Positions 29,125 to 38,386 of a stretch of DNA of 64,000 nt are shown here, in pieces. The position numbers and the translations under genes are program-made. The stretch is from contig CAIJFT010000066.1 of NCBI GenBank assembly GCA_903820035.1, positions 1 through 64,000 on the forward strand. The letters are read 5' to 3'. This stretch comes from an uncultured Opitutia bacterium (lineage in GTDB: Bacteria > Verrucomicrobiota > Verrucomicrobiia > Opitutales > Opitutaceae). Under the pieces are notes generated by a model. It was not told the origin of the DNA, did no database searches, and saw nothing but the letters and a program-made list of their open reading frames with translations. Position 1 is the first letter of the stretch. Each line of letters starts with the position of its first letter.

Positions 29125-29235
29125 TCCAACCCGTCGCCGTCCCTAGCCCCAAAGCGCTGGGGACGGCGCCTTCCGCCTCGCTGCCTACGCTTGCGCCGCG
29201 GGAGTGCGCTGGGCTGAACTCCCGTCCACCGCCCC

Positions 29236-30957
29236 ATGCCTTCCCCCGCCTCGCGCCGCTCCTTCCTTAAACACGCCGCCCTCGGGATCCCTGCGGCCCT
29301 TGCCCTGCCTGCCCTCGCCCGCGCGCAGTCGCCGGCAACCGGCTCGGCGAAGTCCGCTCCGCCTGCGAAGGAGCGCACGGCCGACCTCGTCGTCATCGGC
29401 GGCGGCCTCGGCGGCTGCGCCGCGGCGCTGGCGGCGGCAAAGCGCGGCCTGCACGTCATCCTCACCGAGGAGACCGACTGGATCGGCGGACAACTCACCG
29501 CGCAGGCCGTGCCGCCCGATGAAAATGCCCTGATCGAAACCGTCGGCGGCACGCGCAGCTATTTGGAACTGCGGCAACGCATCCGCGACTACTACGCGCG
29601 CAATTTCCCGCTCACCGCAAAGGCCCGCGCCAACCCGAAGCTGAACCCCGGCGGCGGCGGGGTGTCCAAGTTGTGCCACGAGCCACGCATCGCCCTCGCC
29701 GCGCTGGAGGAGATGTTCGCCCCCTTCGTGGCGAGCCGCCGCGTCGAAATCCTGCGGCGCCATCAGGCCACCGCCGCCGACGTCGACGGCGATCGGGTCG
29801 GGGCCGTGCGCATCCGCAACCTCGATACCGGCCATGCGTCCGTGCTGCGCGCCCCGCTCTTTGTCGACGCCACCGAAACCGGCGAACTGTTGCCGCTCAC
29901 CGGCACCGAGTACGTCACCGGCGCCGAGGCGCGGAGCGAGACCGGCGAACCGCGCGCCAAGGAGGTCGCGCAGCCGCACAACCACCAGGCCTTCACCTGC
30001 TGCTTCGCGATGGACTACCTCGCCGGCGAGGACCACGTCATCAACCGGCCGCGCGATTATAGCTTCTGGCGCGACCACGTTCCGCCCCTGACACCGGCCT
30101 GGTCGGGCAAGCTGCTCAGTCTGTTCTATTCGCAGCCGCGCACGCTCCAGCCGTTCAACATGGGCTTCGATCCGGCGAAGGGCACGGGACTCTTCCACTA
30201 CCGGCAGATCGCGGAGCGCGCCCATTTCGCGCCGGGCACCTACGCCGGCAACATCACCTTGGTGAACTGGCCGCAGAACGACTACATGCTCGGCAACCTC
30301 TACGACGTGCCCGCCGCCGAAGCCGCGCAGCACCTCGAGGGCGGCAAGCAGCTCAGCCTGTCGTGGCTCTATTGGTTGCAGACCGCAGGTCCGCGGCCCG
30401 ACGGCGGCACGGGCTGGAAGGGCCTGCGCCTCCGCCCCGATCTCGTCGGCACCGAGGACGGTCTCGCCAAGTGCCCTTACATCCGCGAGAGCCGCCGCAT
30501 CCGCGCGGAGTTCACCGTGACGGAGCTGCACGTCGGCGCCGAGGCGCGGGCCCAGCAGCTCGGCCTGAAGGCGGCGGCTGAAGCCACCGCGACGCCGTTC
30601 GCCGATTCCGTCGGCATCGGCAGCTACAACATCGACCTGCACCCGAGCAGCGGCGGCGACAACTACATCGATTTCCAGACGCGTCCGTTCCAGATCCCGC
30701 TCGGCACCCTGCTGCCGAAACGCATCGAGAACCTGCTGCCCGCCTCCAAAAACATCGGTACGACCCACCTCACCAACGGCTGCTATCGCCTGCATCCCGT
30801 CGAGTGGAACATCGGCGAATCCGTCGGCGAACTCGCCGCGTTCTGCGCCGCGCGCAAGGAACCGCCCCGCGCCGTGCGCGCGAAAGCCGGCCTGCTGGAG
30901 GATTTTCAAAAGCAACTCGTCGCCGCCGGCGTCCCCCTCGCCTGGCCGAAGGCGTAG
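29236..30957 (+). CDS. Tat-exported FAD-dependent oxidoreductase
   Basis: SRRSFLKHAAL Tat signal; VVIGGGLGGCAAALAAAKRG Rossmann; TEETDWIGGQLTAQ; FVDATETGELLPL. Confidence 0.9.
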   Translation: MPSPASRRSFLKHAALGIPAALALPALARAQSPATGSAKSAPPAKERTADLVVIGGGLGGCAAALAAAKRGLHVILTEETDWIGGQLTAQAVPPDENALIETVGGTRSYLELRQRIRDYYARNFPLTAKARANPKLNPGGGGVSKLCHEPRIALAALEEMFAPFVASRRVEILRRHQATAADVDGDRVGAVRIRNLDTGHASVLRAPLFVDATETGELLPLTGTEYVTGAEARSETGEPRAKEVAQPHNHQAFTCCFAMDYLAGEDHVINRPRDYSFWRDHVPPLTPAWSGKLLSLFYSQPRTLQPFNMGFDPAKGTGLFHYRQIAERAHFAPGTYAGNITLVNWPQNDYMLGNLYDVPAAEAAQHLEGGKQLSLSWLYWLQTAGPRPDGGTGWKGLRLRPDLVGTEDGLAKCPYIRESRRIRAEFTVTELHVGAEARAQQLGLKAAAEATATPFADSVGIGSYNIDLHPSSGGDNYIDFQTRPFQIPLGTLLPKRIENLLPASKNIGTTHLTNGCYRLHPVEWNIGESVGELAAFCAARKEPPRAVRAKAGLLEDFQKQLVAAGVPLAWPKA

Positions 30958-31092
30958 GCCGGTGAAACCACCACCGGCGAAACCCGATGCCCGCGGCGGG
31001 CCCGTGCGCACCGTCAGCCCGGCGCGGCCACCCGCTCCACCCGCCAAAAACTCCTTGGCGCGCGCCCCGCTCTTCGTGACCCTCGCGTCTCC

Positions 31093-32451
31093 ATGCCGCT
31101 GCCCGACCTTCTGACCGTCACGCCGTTCACGCATCCCGTGCGCGGCGAGGCGGCGTTGCCCGGCTCCAAGAGCCTGACCAACCGCGCCCTTCCGCTCGCG
31201 GCGTTGAGCAACGGCGCGGTCACGCTCACCGGCGCCCTGTTCAGCGAGGACACGCAACTCATGGGCGCGGCGCTGCGAAAACTCGGCTTCCACGTCGAGG
31301 AAAACGCCGCCGCCCAAACCATCCGCGTCGAAGGTCGCGGCGGGGAGTTTCCCGTCGCCGAAGCAGACCTGTGGGTCGGCCTCGCCGGCACCGCCGCCCG
31401 TTTTCTCACCGCGCTGTGCGCCGCCGCGCCCCGCGGGGTCTACCGCCTCGACGGCGTGCCGCAGATGCGCAAGCGGCCGATGAAACCGTTGCTCGACGCC
31501 CTGCGCGCACTCGGCGCCGACATCCGCTGCCCGGGCGTCGAAGGATTTTTCCCGCTGGAGGTCCACGCCCGCGGGCTCGCCGGCGGCCAGGTCGAACTCG
31601 ACGCCAGCGAAAGCAGTCAGTTGCTGTCCGCCCTGCTCATGGTCGCCCCGCTCGCCCGCGGCGACGTCCACGTCACACTCCGCGGCAGCGTGCGCTGGTC
31701 GTACGTCGACATGACGGCGCAGGTGATGCAGGCCTTCACGCCTGATCAGCGTTCGCTCGTGACGCGCCGCGACGCCCAGTCGTTTGTCATCTCCGCCCGC
31801 GCCAACCCCTATCAACGCCCCGGCGGCACCTACGCGATCGAACCCGATGCGTCGGCCGCAAGCTACTTTCTGGCCTTGCCGCTCGTGACCGGCGGCCGGC
31901 TCGCGCTGCCCGGCGCGCAGGACGCGCAGTGCGGGCTGCAGGGCGACACGGAGTTTGCGGACGTCGTGCGCGCCGTCGGCGGTGCGGTGCAACGCACCAC
32001 GGGAGGCCTGGAGGTTTCATTTCCGCGCGGCGGCACGCGCGCAGGTCTGGCCGAGCGCAATTTCAAGGCGATCTCGGACACGTTCCTGACCCTCGCCGCA
32101 CTCACCCCGCTGCTCCAGGGCCCGACGCGGATCACCGGTATCGCCCACACGCGCAAGCAGGAGACCGACCGCGTGGCGGGCATGGCGAAGGAGCTGACCC
32201 GGCTCGGTCAACGGGTGATCGAGACCGAGGATGCGCTGGAAATCCACCCGCAGCCGCTCCGGTCCGGCGAGACGATCGAGACGTACCACGACCATCGTTT
32301 CGCGATGAGTTTCGGGATTCTCGGCTGCCACGACCTGCACGGCGACGGCCGCCCGTGGCTCACGCTTCGCAACCCGGCGTGCTGCGCGAAAACATTTCCG
32401 CACTTTTTTGAGTTGCTGGAGACGCTGCGCCAAAAATCGTTGGCCCGCTGA
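31093..32451 (+). CDS. aroA: 3-phosphoshikimate 1-carboxyvinyltransferase (EPSP synthase)
   Basis: LPGSKSLTNRALPLAAL, GLAGTAARFLTAL, RKQETDRV, DHRFAMSFGIL. Confidence 0.95.
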   Translation: MPLPDLLTVTPFTHPVRGEAALPGSKSLTNRALPLAALSNGAVTLTGALFSEDTQLMGAALRKLGFHVEENAAAQTIRVEGRGGEFPVAEADLWVGLAGTAARFLTALCAAAPRGVYRLDGVPQMRKRPMKPLLDALRALGADIRCPGVEGFFPLEVHARGLAGGQVELDASESSQLLSALLMVAPLARGDVHVTLRGSVRWSYVDMTAQVMQAFTPDQRSLVTRRDAQSFVISARANPYQRPGGTYAIEPDASAASYFLALPLVTGGRLALPGAQDAQCGLQGDTEFADVVRAVGGAVQRTTGGLEVSFPRGGTRAGLAERNFKAISDTFLTLAALTPLLQGPTRITGIAHTRKQETDRVAGMAKELTRLGQRVIETEDALEIHPQPLRSGETIETYHDHRFAMSFGILGCHDLHGDGRPWLTLRNPACCAKTFPHFFELLETLRQKSLAR

Positions 32452-33119
32452 TGGCCTCCTCTCCCTTCATCATTGTTGCCATCGACGGCGGTGCGGCGTC
32501 CGGCAAGTCCTCGTCCTCGCGCACCCTGAGCGAGCGCTTCCATTTGCTGCACGTGGACACCGGGTCGTTCTACCGGGCGGTTACCGCCGAGCTGCTGCGT
32601 CGCGCTATTCCCGCCGGCGACTTGGAGGCCGTGCGGCGCGCGCTGGCGGAGATCACGTTCGGCACCCGGGTGCAGGGTCGTTCCGCGCAGATGGAGATCG
32701 GCGGCCGGGTCGCCGGAGAGGAGATCCGCAGCCGCGAGGTCAACGGCCACGTCTCCCATTTCGCGGCGATTCCCGAAGTCCGCACCGCGCTGCTCGCCTA
32801 CCAGCGTGGCCAGGCCGACGTTGCCCGCGCGCAGCAGTTTCGCGGACTCGTGATGGAGGGCCGCGACATCGGCTCGGTGATCTTCCCTGACGCCGACTTC
32901 CGCTTTTTCCTCCACGCCGATCCGGAGGAGCGCGCCCGCCGCCGGGCCAACGAGGGGCAGCAGGACTCGATCGCCGAACGGGACCGCCTCGACTCTTCGC
33001 GCAAGACCGCCCCCCTCGCCTGCCCCGCCGGGGCGGTTTCCATCGATTCGACCCACCTCGATCTGCCGGCGGTGGTCGACGTGATGGGAAAATTGATCGC
33101 CGCCAAGCTCGCCCCGTGA
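32451..33119 (+). CDS. cmk: Cytidylate kinase
   Basis: IVAIDGGAASGKSSSSR P-loop; HVDTGSFYRAVTAELLR; VMEGRDIGSVIFPDADFRFFL. Confidence 0.93.
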   Translation: MASSPFIIVAIDGGAASGKSSSSRTLSERFHLLHVDTGSFYRAVTAELLRRAIPAGDLEAVRRALAEITFGTRVQGRSAQMEIGGRVAGEEIRSREVNGHVSHFAAIPEVRTALLAYQRGQADVARAQQFRGLVMEGRDIGSVIFPDADFRFFLHADPEERARRRANEGQQDSIAERDRLDSSRKTAPLACPAGAVSIDSTHLDLPAVVDVMGKLIAAKLAP

Positions 33120-33775
33120 GCCGAGCCTTCCCCCAGCTGGAGATGAACCCGGTGTATGGCGTGTGCCATTACCTGATCCGCGTCATTCATGAAGTCGCGT
33201 TCCGCGGCCAAATCATCGGTCTCGACCACATCCCCGCGCACGGGGGCTTCCTGCTCGCGGCCAATCACGCGAGTTTCATCGACCCGCCGCTCATCGGCAG
33301 CCAGGTCGAGCGCCAGATCGCCTACTTCGCCCGCAAGACCCTTTGGAAACGCGGCTTCGCTTCGTGGTGGCTCGACGCGGTCGGCGCCATTCCGGTGGAC
33401 CGCGACGGCGGGCAGGATGTCAGCGCGATCAAGCGCGTGCTGAAGGCGCTGAAGGAAGAGCGGGGCCTGATTCTGTTTCCCGAAGGCACGCGCACGGCCA
33501 ACGGCCAATTCCAGCCGGCGAAGCCGGGCGTCGGGTTCATCGCCTGCAAGACGCAGGTGCCGGTCGTACCGGTGCGGATCATGGGCTCGTTCGAAGCGTG
33601 GGGCAAAGGCGGGAAACTCAACCTTGGCACGCCGGTCTCGGTCGTGTTCGGCCGGGCGCTGCCGCCGTCATTCTACGACGAGCCGAAGGCCGGCAAAGAC
33701 CGCGCCCAGATCGCCAGTGACCGGATCATGCACGAGATTACGCGTCTGGAGTTGCCGGCCGTGACGGTCATCTAG
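33116..33775 (+). CDS. plsC: 1-acyl-sn-glycerol-3-phosphate acyltransferase
   Basis: NHASFIDPPLI (NHxxxxD), LFPEGTRTANGQ; GTG start overlapping cmk. Confidence 0.92.
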   Translation: MSRAFPQLEMNPVYGVCHYLIRVIHEVAFRGQIIGLDHIPAHGGFLLAANHASFIDPPLIGSQVERQIAYFARKTLWKRGFASWWLDAVGAIPVDRDGGQDVSAIKRVLKALKEERGLILFPEGTRTANGQFQPAKPGVGFIACKTQVPVVPVRIMGSFEAWGKGGKLNLGTPVSVVFGRALPPSFYDEPKAGKDRAQIASDRIMHEITRLELPAVTVI

Positions 33776-33786
33776 GGCCGGTTCGA

Positions 33787-33822
33787 AACCACGTTTTCGC
33801 CTTCGGCTCAAACGCGGCTACC
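33787..33822. repeat. Module A dispersed 36-nt palindromic element
   Basis: aaccacgttttcgccttcggctcaaacgcggctacc; between convergent plsC and trpS stops. Confidence 0.75.
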
Positions 33823-33857
33823 GGCGTACTGTATCCGGTCCAGCGGGACAGTGACCA

Positions 33858-34823
33858 TTATCGCAACCCGCAGGCCAAGCGGGTGCGGGCCAGGACCTGA
33901 TCGGCCACCACGCGGGCCCGCTCGGCGCCATCCTTAAGGACGGCGTTAACATGGTCCAGATTCGCGGCCAACTCGGCCCGACGCGCGCGGGGCGCGGCAA
34001 AATAATTCCAATAGTACTCGAACAGCGCCTTCTTCAGGTCCCCGTAACCGAGCCCGCCGGCGCGGAGGCGGTGCTCGAAGTCGAGCGCCACCTCGGCCGG
34101 CGCGAACAGTTTCAGCAACTGAATCGCGAGGTTCTTCTCGGCATCAGGCTTCGGCTCGGCGGGGGTGCGCGAGTCCATGACGATGCCCATGATCTTTTTC
34201 CGCGTCGCCTTCTCGTCGCCGAAGATGTCGATCGTATTACCGTAACTCTTGCTCATCTTCTGGCCGTCGAGTCCGGGAATCACGGCGATGTCCTCGCGAA
34301 TCTCCGACTCCGGCACCACAAAGGTCTCGCCGTAGGTCAGGTTGAACTTGATCGCGATGTCGCGCGTCATCTCCAGGTGCTGCTTCTGGTCGCGGCCAAC
34401 CGGCACGCGGTGCGTATCGTAGAGGAGAATGTCCGCCGCCATCAGCACCGGGTACGCAAACAGCCCGAAGTTCGGCGAGATGCCCTTCGCGGTCTTGTCC
34501 TTGTAGCTGTGCGCCCGCTCCAGCAGGCCCATCGGGGTCAACGTGCCGATGATCCAGGAGAGTTCCACCACCTCGGGCACGTCGCTCTGGCGCCAGAACA
34601 CGCTGTGCTTCGGGTCCAGCCCGCAGGCGAGCCAGTCGAGCGCGACGGCGAGGGTGTTCTTGCGGCGCTCGGCCGGATCGAACAGCGACGTCATCGAATG
34701 GTAGTCGGCGATGAAGTAGAAACACTCGCCGCGGGACTGCGCGTCGATCGCCGGCCGCATCGCGCCAAAAAAATTGCCGATGTGGAGCGTGCCGGAAGGT
34801 TGGATGCCCGTGAGTGTGCGCAT
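33858..34823 (-). CDS. trpS: Tryptophanyl-tRNA synthetase
   Basis: TGIQPSGTLHIGNFFGAMRP, PVGRDQKQHLEMTRDIA, GQKMSKSYGN. Confidence 0.96.
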   Translation of the reverse strand: MRTLTGIQPSGTLHIGNFFGAMRPAIDAQSRGECFYFIADYHSMTSLFDPAERRKNTLAVALDWLACGLDPKHSVFWRQSDVPEVVELSWIIGTLTPMGLLERAHSYKDKTAKGISPNFGLFAYPVLMAADILLYDTHRVPVGRDQKQHLEMTRDIAIKFNLTYGETFVVPESEIREDIAVIPGLDGQKMSKSYGNTIDIFGDEKATRKKIMGIVMDSRTPAEPKPDAEKNLAIQLLKLFAPAEVALDFEHRLRAGGLGYGDLKKALFEYYWNYFAAPRARRAELAANLDHVNAVLKDGAERARVVADQVLARTRLACGLR

Positions 34824-34898
34824 GCGTGGTTCGTGACCGGTGATTTGGCGAAAAGCCGATAGAGAGACGGAGAACGATTCCGAGAACGAGAACGTTTT

Positions 34899-35579
34899 TC
34901 AGTCCCGCCGCGGGATCAAATGAATCGCCGGCCGGCCGTGCGCGATGGTCTCCGCCGGAATGTAGCCGCTGACCGGAATCGCCGGGGTCACCAGCGCCCG
35001 CCGGCCCAAGACCGTGCCGGGGTTAAGGACCGCGTTGCACCCGACCTCGGCCCGGTCGCCGACGATCGCGCCGAACTTGCGCAGCCCGGTCTCGTAGACC
35101 GCGCCTTCGGCCCGGACGACAATCGGCTGCTGATCAAGGCGGAGGTTCGAGCAGATCACGCCGGCGCCAAAGTGCGCCCCGTTGCCCAAAATCGAGTCCC
35201 CCACGTAGCTGAAATGCGGCACTTGCACGCCATCCATGAGCAGGCAGTTCTTGAACTCGCACGCGTTGCCCAGCACGCAGCCCGCACCGACGATCGTATT
35301 CGGCCGGATGAAGGCGCCCGGGCGGATGTCCGCGTTCGCCCCGATCCAGGCCGGTCCTTGGATCGTCGCGTACGCCGGCAACTGCGCGGTCGGGTGAATC
35401 CAGACCTTGCCCTCGACCCGCACGCCGGGCGGGACGAGCGTCGTCCCGGCCGGTTCTGTGATCGACGCAAGCGCCGGCGCAATCTGCGGCAGCCACTCCC
35501 ACGGCGCGACGTCGGGCCGGAAAAACGGCGCGAAACGCGCCAGCGACGGGGGCAGGGAAAAAAATGCGGAGGCCTTCAT
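34899..35579 (-). CDS. Left-handed beta-helix acyl/nucleotidyltransferase-like protein
   Basis: Hexapeptide repeats IHPTAQLPAYATIQGPAWIGANADIRPGAFIRPNTIVGAGCVLGNACEFKNCLLMDG; start placed at MKASAFFSLP. Confidence 0.85.
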   Translation of the reverse strand: MKASAFFSLPPSLARFAPFFRPDVAPWEWLPQIAPALASITEPAGTTLVPPGVRVEGKVWIHPTAQLPAYATIQGPAWIGANADIRPGAFIRPNTIVGAGCVLGNACEFKNCLLMDGVQVPHFSYVGDSILGNGAHFGAGVICSNLRLDQQPIVVRAEGAVYETGLRKFGAIVGDRAEVGCNAVLNPGTVLGRRALVTPAIPVSGYIPAETIAHGRPAIHLIPRRD

Positions 35580-35811
35580 GCGAAACAGGTGCGGACGAGC
35601 TCCCGCCATCCGGCCCGACGCGGCGACGGATGGCAACCGAAAGGATGTGCCGTCGGTGGCCAGCAACCAACGCAATCTTCCTTTGGCCGCTCCGGCTTGG
35701 GCCCTTTGGCAATTTGGCGCTTCCGCCGTCTCGTGGCGCCCGGCCCTCGCCCTTGCCGCGTGGCATCCGCCCCGCAGTTGCGCCGCTCCCAAACCCCACC
35801 ACACTGCGCCC

Positions 35812-37032
35812 ATGTTTCGCCTCTCGTTTTTCCTGCTCGGCGCGGCCCTGCTCTCGAACGCCGAGGCCAAGCCGCGTGCGCGCGAACTCGGCATTCCCTT
35901 CGAGGGCACACCGGGCCCGCTCAACGCGATCACCGACGTTGCCGGCGTTGAAGTCGGCCACGTCACATTGGTCTCAGGCTCGGGCAAATTGGAGGTCGGC
36001 CGCGGTCCGGTGCGCACCGGCGTCACGACGGTCCTGCCGCGGGGGAAAAATCCTGACGCCGCTCCCGTCTTCGCCGGGAGTTACGCGCTGAACGGCAACG
36101 GCGAGATGACCGGCCTCGCCTGGGTCGAGGAGTCGGGCTTTCTCGAAGGCCCGATCGTGCTGACCAACACCCACAGCGTCGGGGTGGTGCGCGACGCCGT
36201 CATCGCCTGGCGCACGCGTCAACGCGGCACGCAATTGCCCGATGTCTTCTGGTCGCTTCCGGTCGTCGGTGAAACGTGGGACGGCTGGCTGAACGACATC
36301 AACGGCTTCCACGTGAAGCCCGAGCACGTCTTCTCCGCCCTCGAGGGCGCGAAGGCCGGCCCCGTCGCGGAAGGCGGCGTCGGCGGCGGCACCGGCATGA
36401 TTAGCTACGAATTCAAGGGCGGCATCGGCACCGCATCGCGCCGGCTCGCCGACGACCTCGGCGGGTACACCGTCGGCGTCCTGGTGCAGGCCAACCACGG
36501 GGTGCGGCGCCAACTCACGATCGCGGGCGTGCCCGTCGGTCGCGAAATCGGCGGCGGCTTCCGGCGCTTCGCCGGCGGCGATCCGCACAGTCTCGCCGGC
36601 GTCAGCGTGGGTGAGACGGGGTCGATTCTGATTCTCGTCGCGACCGACGCCCCGTTGTTGCCGCATCAGTTGAAACGGCTGGCCCGTCGCGCCGCACTCG
36701 GTCTGGCCCGCACCGGCGCAGTGTCCGGCAACGGTTCCGGTGATCTCTTCGTCGCATTCTCCACCGCCAACGCCCCCGGCGCGATGCGCGAGGCGGCACC
36801 CGGCGAAGCCAAGTTCGCCCCGTCGCCGTTTGCCGCGCTGACCAACGCCGCCATGAGCCCGCTGTTTGAATCCACCGTCGCCGCCGTCGAGGAGGCGATC
36901 ATCAACGCCCTCGTGGCCGGCGAAACGGTCACGGGCCGCGACGACCACACGATCGAAGGTCTGCCGGTCGTGCGCGTGCAGGATATCTTGAAACAGTTCA
37001 ACCGGCTCACCCCGGGCAAGCCCGCAAACTGA
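35812..37032 (+). CDS. P1 (DmpA-like) family peptidase, secreted
   Basis: Start MFRLSFFLLGAALLSNAEA; GPLNAITDVAGVEVGHVTL, NTHSVGVVRDA, GAVSGNGSGDLFVAFSTAN. Confidence 0.9.
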   Translation: MFRLSFFLLGAALLSNAEAKPRARELGIPFEGTPGPLNAITDVAGVEVGHVTLVSGSGKLEVGRGPVRTGVTTVLPRGKNPDAAPVFAGSYALNGNGEMTGLAWVEESGFLEGPIVLTNTHSVGVVRDAVIAWRTRQRGTQLPDVFWSLPVVGETWDGWLNDINGFHVKPEHVFSALEGAKAGPVAEGGVGGGTGMISYEFKGGIGTASRRLADDLGGYTVGVLVQANHGVRRQLTIAGVPVGREIGGGFRRFAGGDPHSLAGVSVGETGSILILVATDAPLLPHQLKRLARRAALGLARTGAVSGNGSGDLFVAFSTANAPGAMREAAPGEAKFAPSPFAALTNAAMSPLFESTVAAVEEAIINALVAGETVTGRDDHTIEGLPVVRVQDILKQFNRLTPGKPAN

Positions 37033-37070
37033 CGCCGGTCGCTCACCGCACCAATCGTCCGCGCGCTCAC

Positions 37071-38348
37071 ATGCAAGCCCTCCTGCCCACCCTCGCGTTC
37101 CTCGTGGCCGCCGCCGTGGCACACGCCCGCGTCGATGTGCTGCTGGTGCCGCCGCCGGGGCCCGTATCCGGAAATCCCGGCACGGAGTTCACCCTGCACC
37201 TCAACAACGCCACTGAATTTTCCGCCATCGAACACCTGCCCGCGGTGATCATCGCCCACTACGCCAGCGCGACGACGCGGGGTCGCGTACGACTGGAACT
37301 GGCCGATCCGCGCACCGCGATCCGCCGCGTGCCGGCGATGAGTCGCGACACGGTTGTCCTGCGGCTGACCGAAGGCATCGCCGGTCCCGGCGGCTTCGTC
37401 TCCCTGCGGCTGACCAGCCCCGCCTCGAACGCGATCATGTTTGAGCAATTCCCCGCCCCGCCGGCCGCCCCTATCCCGCCGCCCCTCCCTTCGAGCACGG
37501 CCGCCACCCCGGGGCGGAATCTCGATCTCACCAGCGACATTGAAAACATGCGCCGGCACATCTCGGGCTACGACCCGATCTACTTCGCCGTCGGTTGGCG
37601 CGAACGCTTCAACGCGCGGTTTCAGTTCAGTTTCAAGTACCGCGTCTTCGATCCGGGAACCCCGGATGAATCGTGGCCACGCCACCTGGCCCGCGACCTC
37701 TACATGGCCTACACGCAGACCTCGATCTGGGACCTCGAGTCGTTCTCCAAGCCCTTCTACGACACGAGCTACAAGCCGACGCTTTTCCTGCTCCACACCT
37801 TCACGCCGGATCCCTCGCGCAACTGGCGCTTGAGCTTGCAGGGCGGCGTGCAGCACGAGTCCAACGGCAAGGGCGGCGGCGCCTCCCCCTCCATCCCGTC
37901 CGGCAGCCTCCTGTCCCGCACCACCGCCCTGCGCCATCCCTCCGATTCCCGCAGCCTGAACAGCGTCTATGTCGCTCCGACGCTGCGGTGGACGAACGAG
38001 CGCGAGCTCTTCGTCGAAGGGCGGGTGCGGCTCAACGGCTACTTCGACCTGCCCGAAAACCGCGACCTCGCGCGCTACCGCGGCTACGGCGAACTCACCC
38101 TGAAGGGCGGCTACGACCGCGGATTTCAGGCGTCGCTGCACGCCCGCGGGAAAGTCGACGGCCACGGCAGCCTGGAACTCAACTTCACCTGGCCCGCCAT
38201 CGAGACGCCGCTGCTCCACGCCGTCCTCCCGACGTCGCTCGGCGGGTACGCGCAAATCCAATACTTCAACGGCTACGGCGAAAGCCTGCTCGACTACGAC
38301 GTCCGGCGGAAAGACCAGCTCCGTTTCGGCCTGCTGCTGGTGCGGTGA
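37071..38348 (+). CDS. pldA: Outer-membrane phospholipase A (OMPLA-like)
   Basis: GVQHESNGKGG with downstream SRSLNSVYV match OMPLA catalytic His-x-Ser-Asn-Gly and RSxN motifs; signal peptide; extra N-terminal ~130-aa domain. Confidence 0.87.
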   Translation: MQALLPTLAFLVAAAVAHARVDVLLVPPPGPVSGNPGTEFTLHLNNATEFSAIEHLPAVIIAHYASATTRGRVRLELADPRTAIRRVPAMSRDTVVLRLTEGIAGPGGFVSLRLTSPASNAIMFEQFPAPPAAPIPPPLPSSTAATPGRNLDLTSDIENMRRHISGYDPIYFAVGWRERFNARFQFSFKYRVFDPGTPDESWPRHLARDLYMAYTQTSIWDLESFSKPFYDTSYKPTLFLLHTFTPDPSRNWRLSLQGGVQHESNGKGGGASPSIPSGSLLSRTTALRHPSDSRSLNSVYVAPTLRWTNERELFVEGRVRLNGYFDLPENRDLARYRGYGELTLKGGYDRGFQASLHARGKVDGHGSLELNFTWPAIETPLLHAVLPTSLGGYAQIQYFNGYGESLLDYDVRRKDQLRFGLLLVR

Positions 38349-38386
38349 ACGGAGGCCGCGCCTTGCCCGGTGGGACCTCGGCAGCG

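Noticed and set aside
29185-31992. 935-aa minus-strand ORF
   Set aside because: Spans the antisense of two well-supported genes (FAD oxidoreductase and aroA) and the spacer between them
36666-38261. 531-aa minus-strand ORF
   Set aside because: Antisense of P1 peptidase and phospholipase genes
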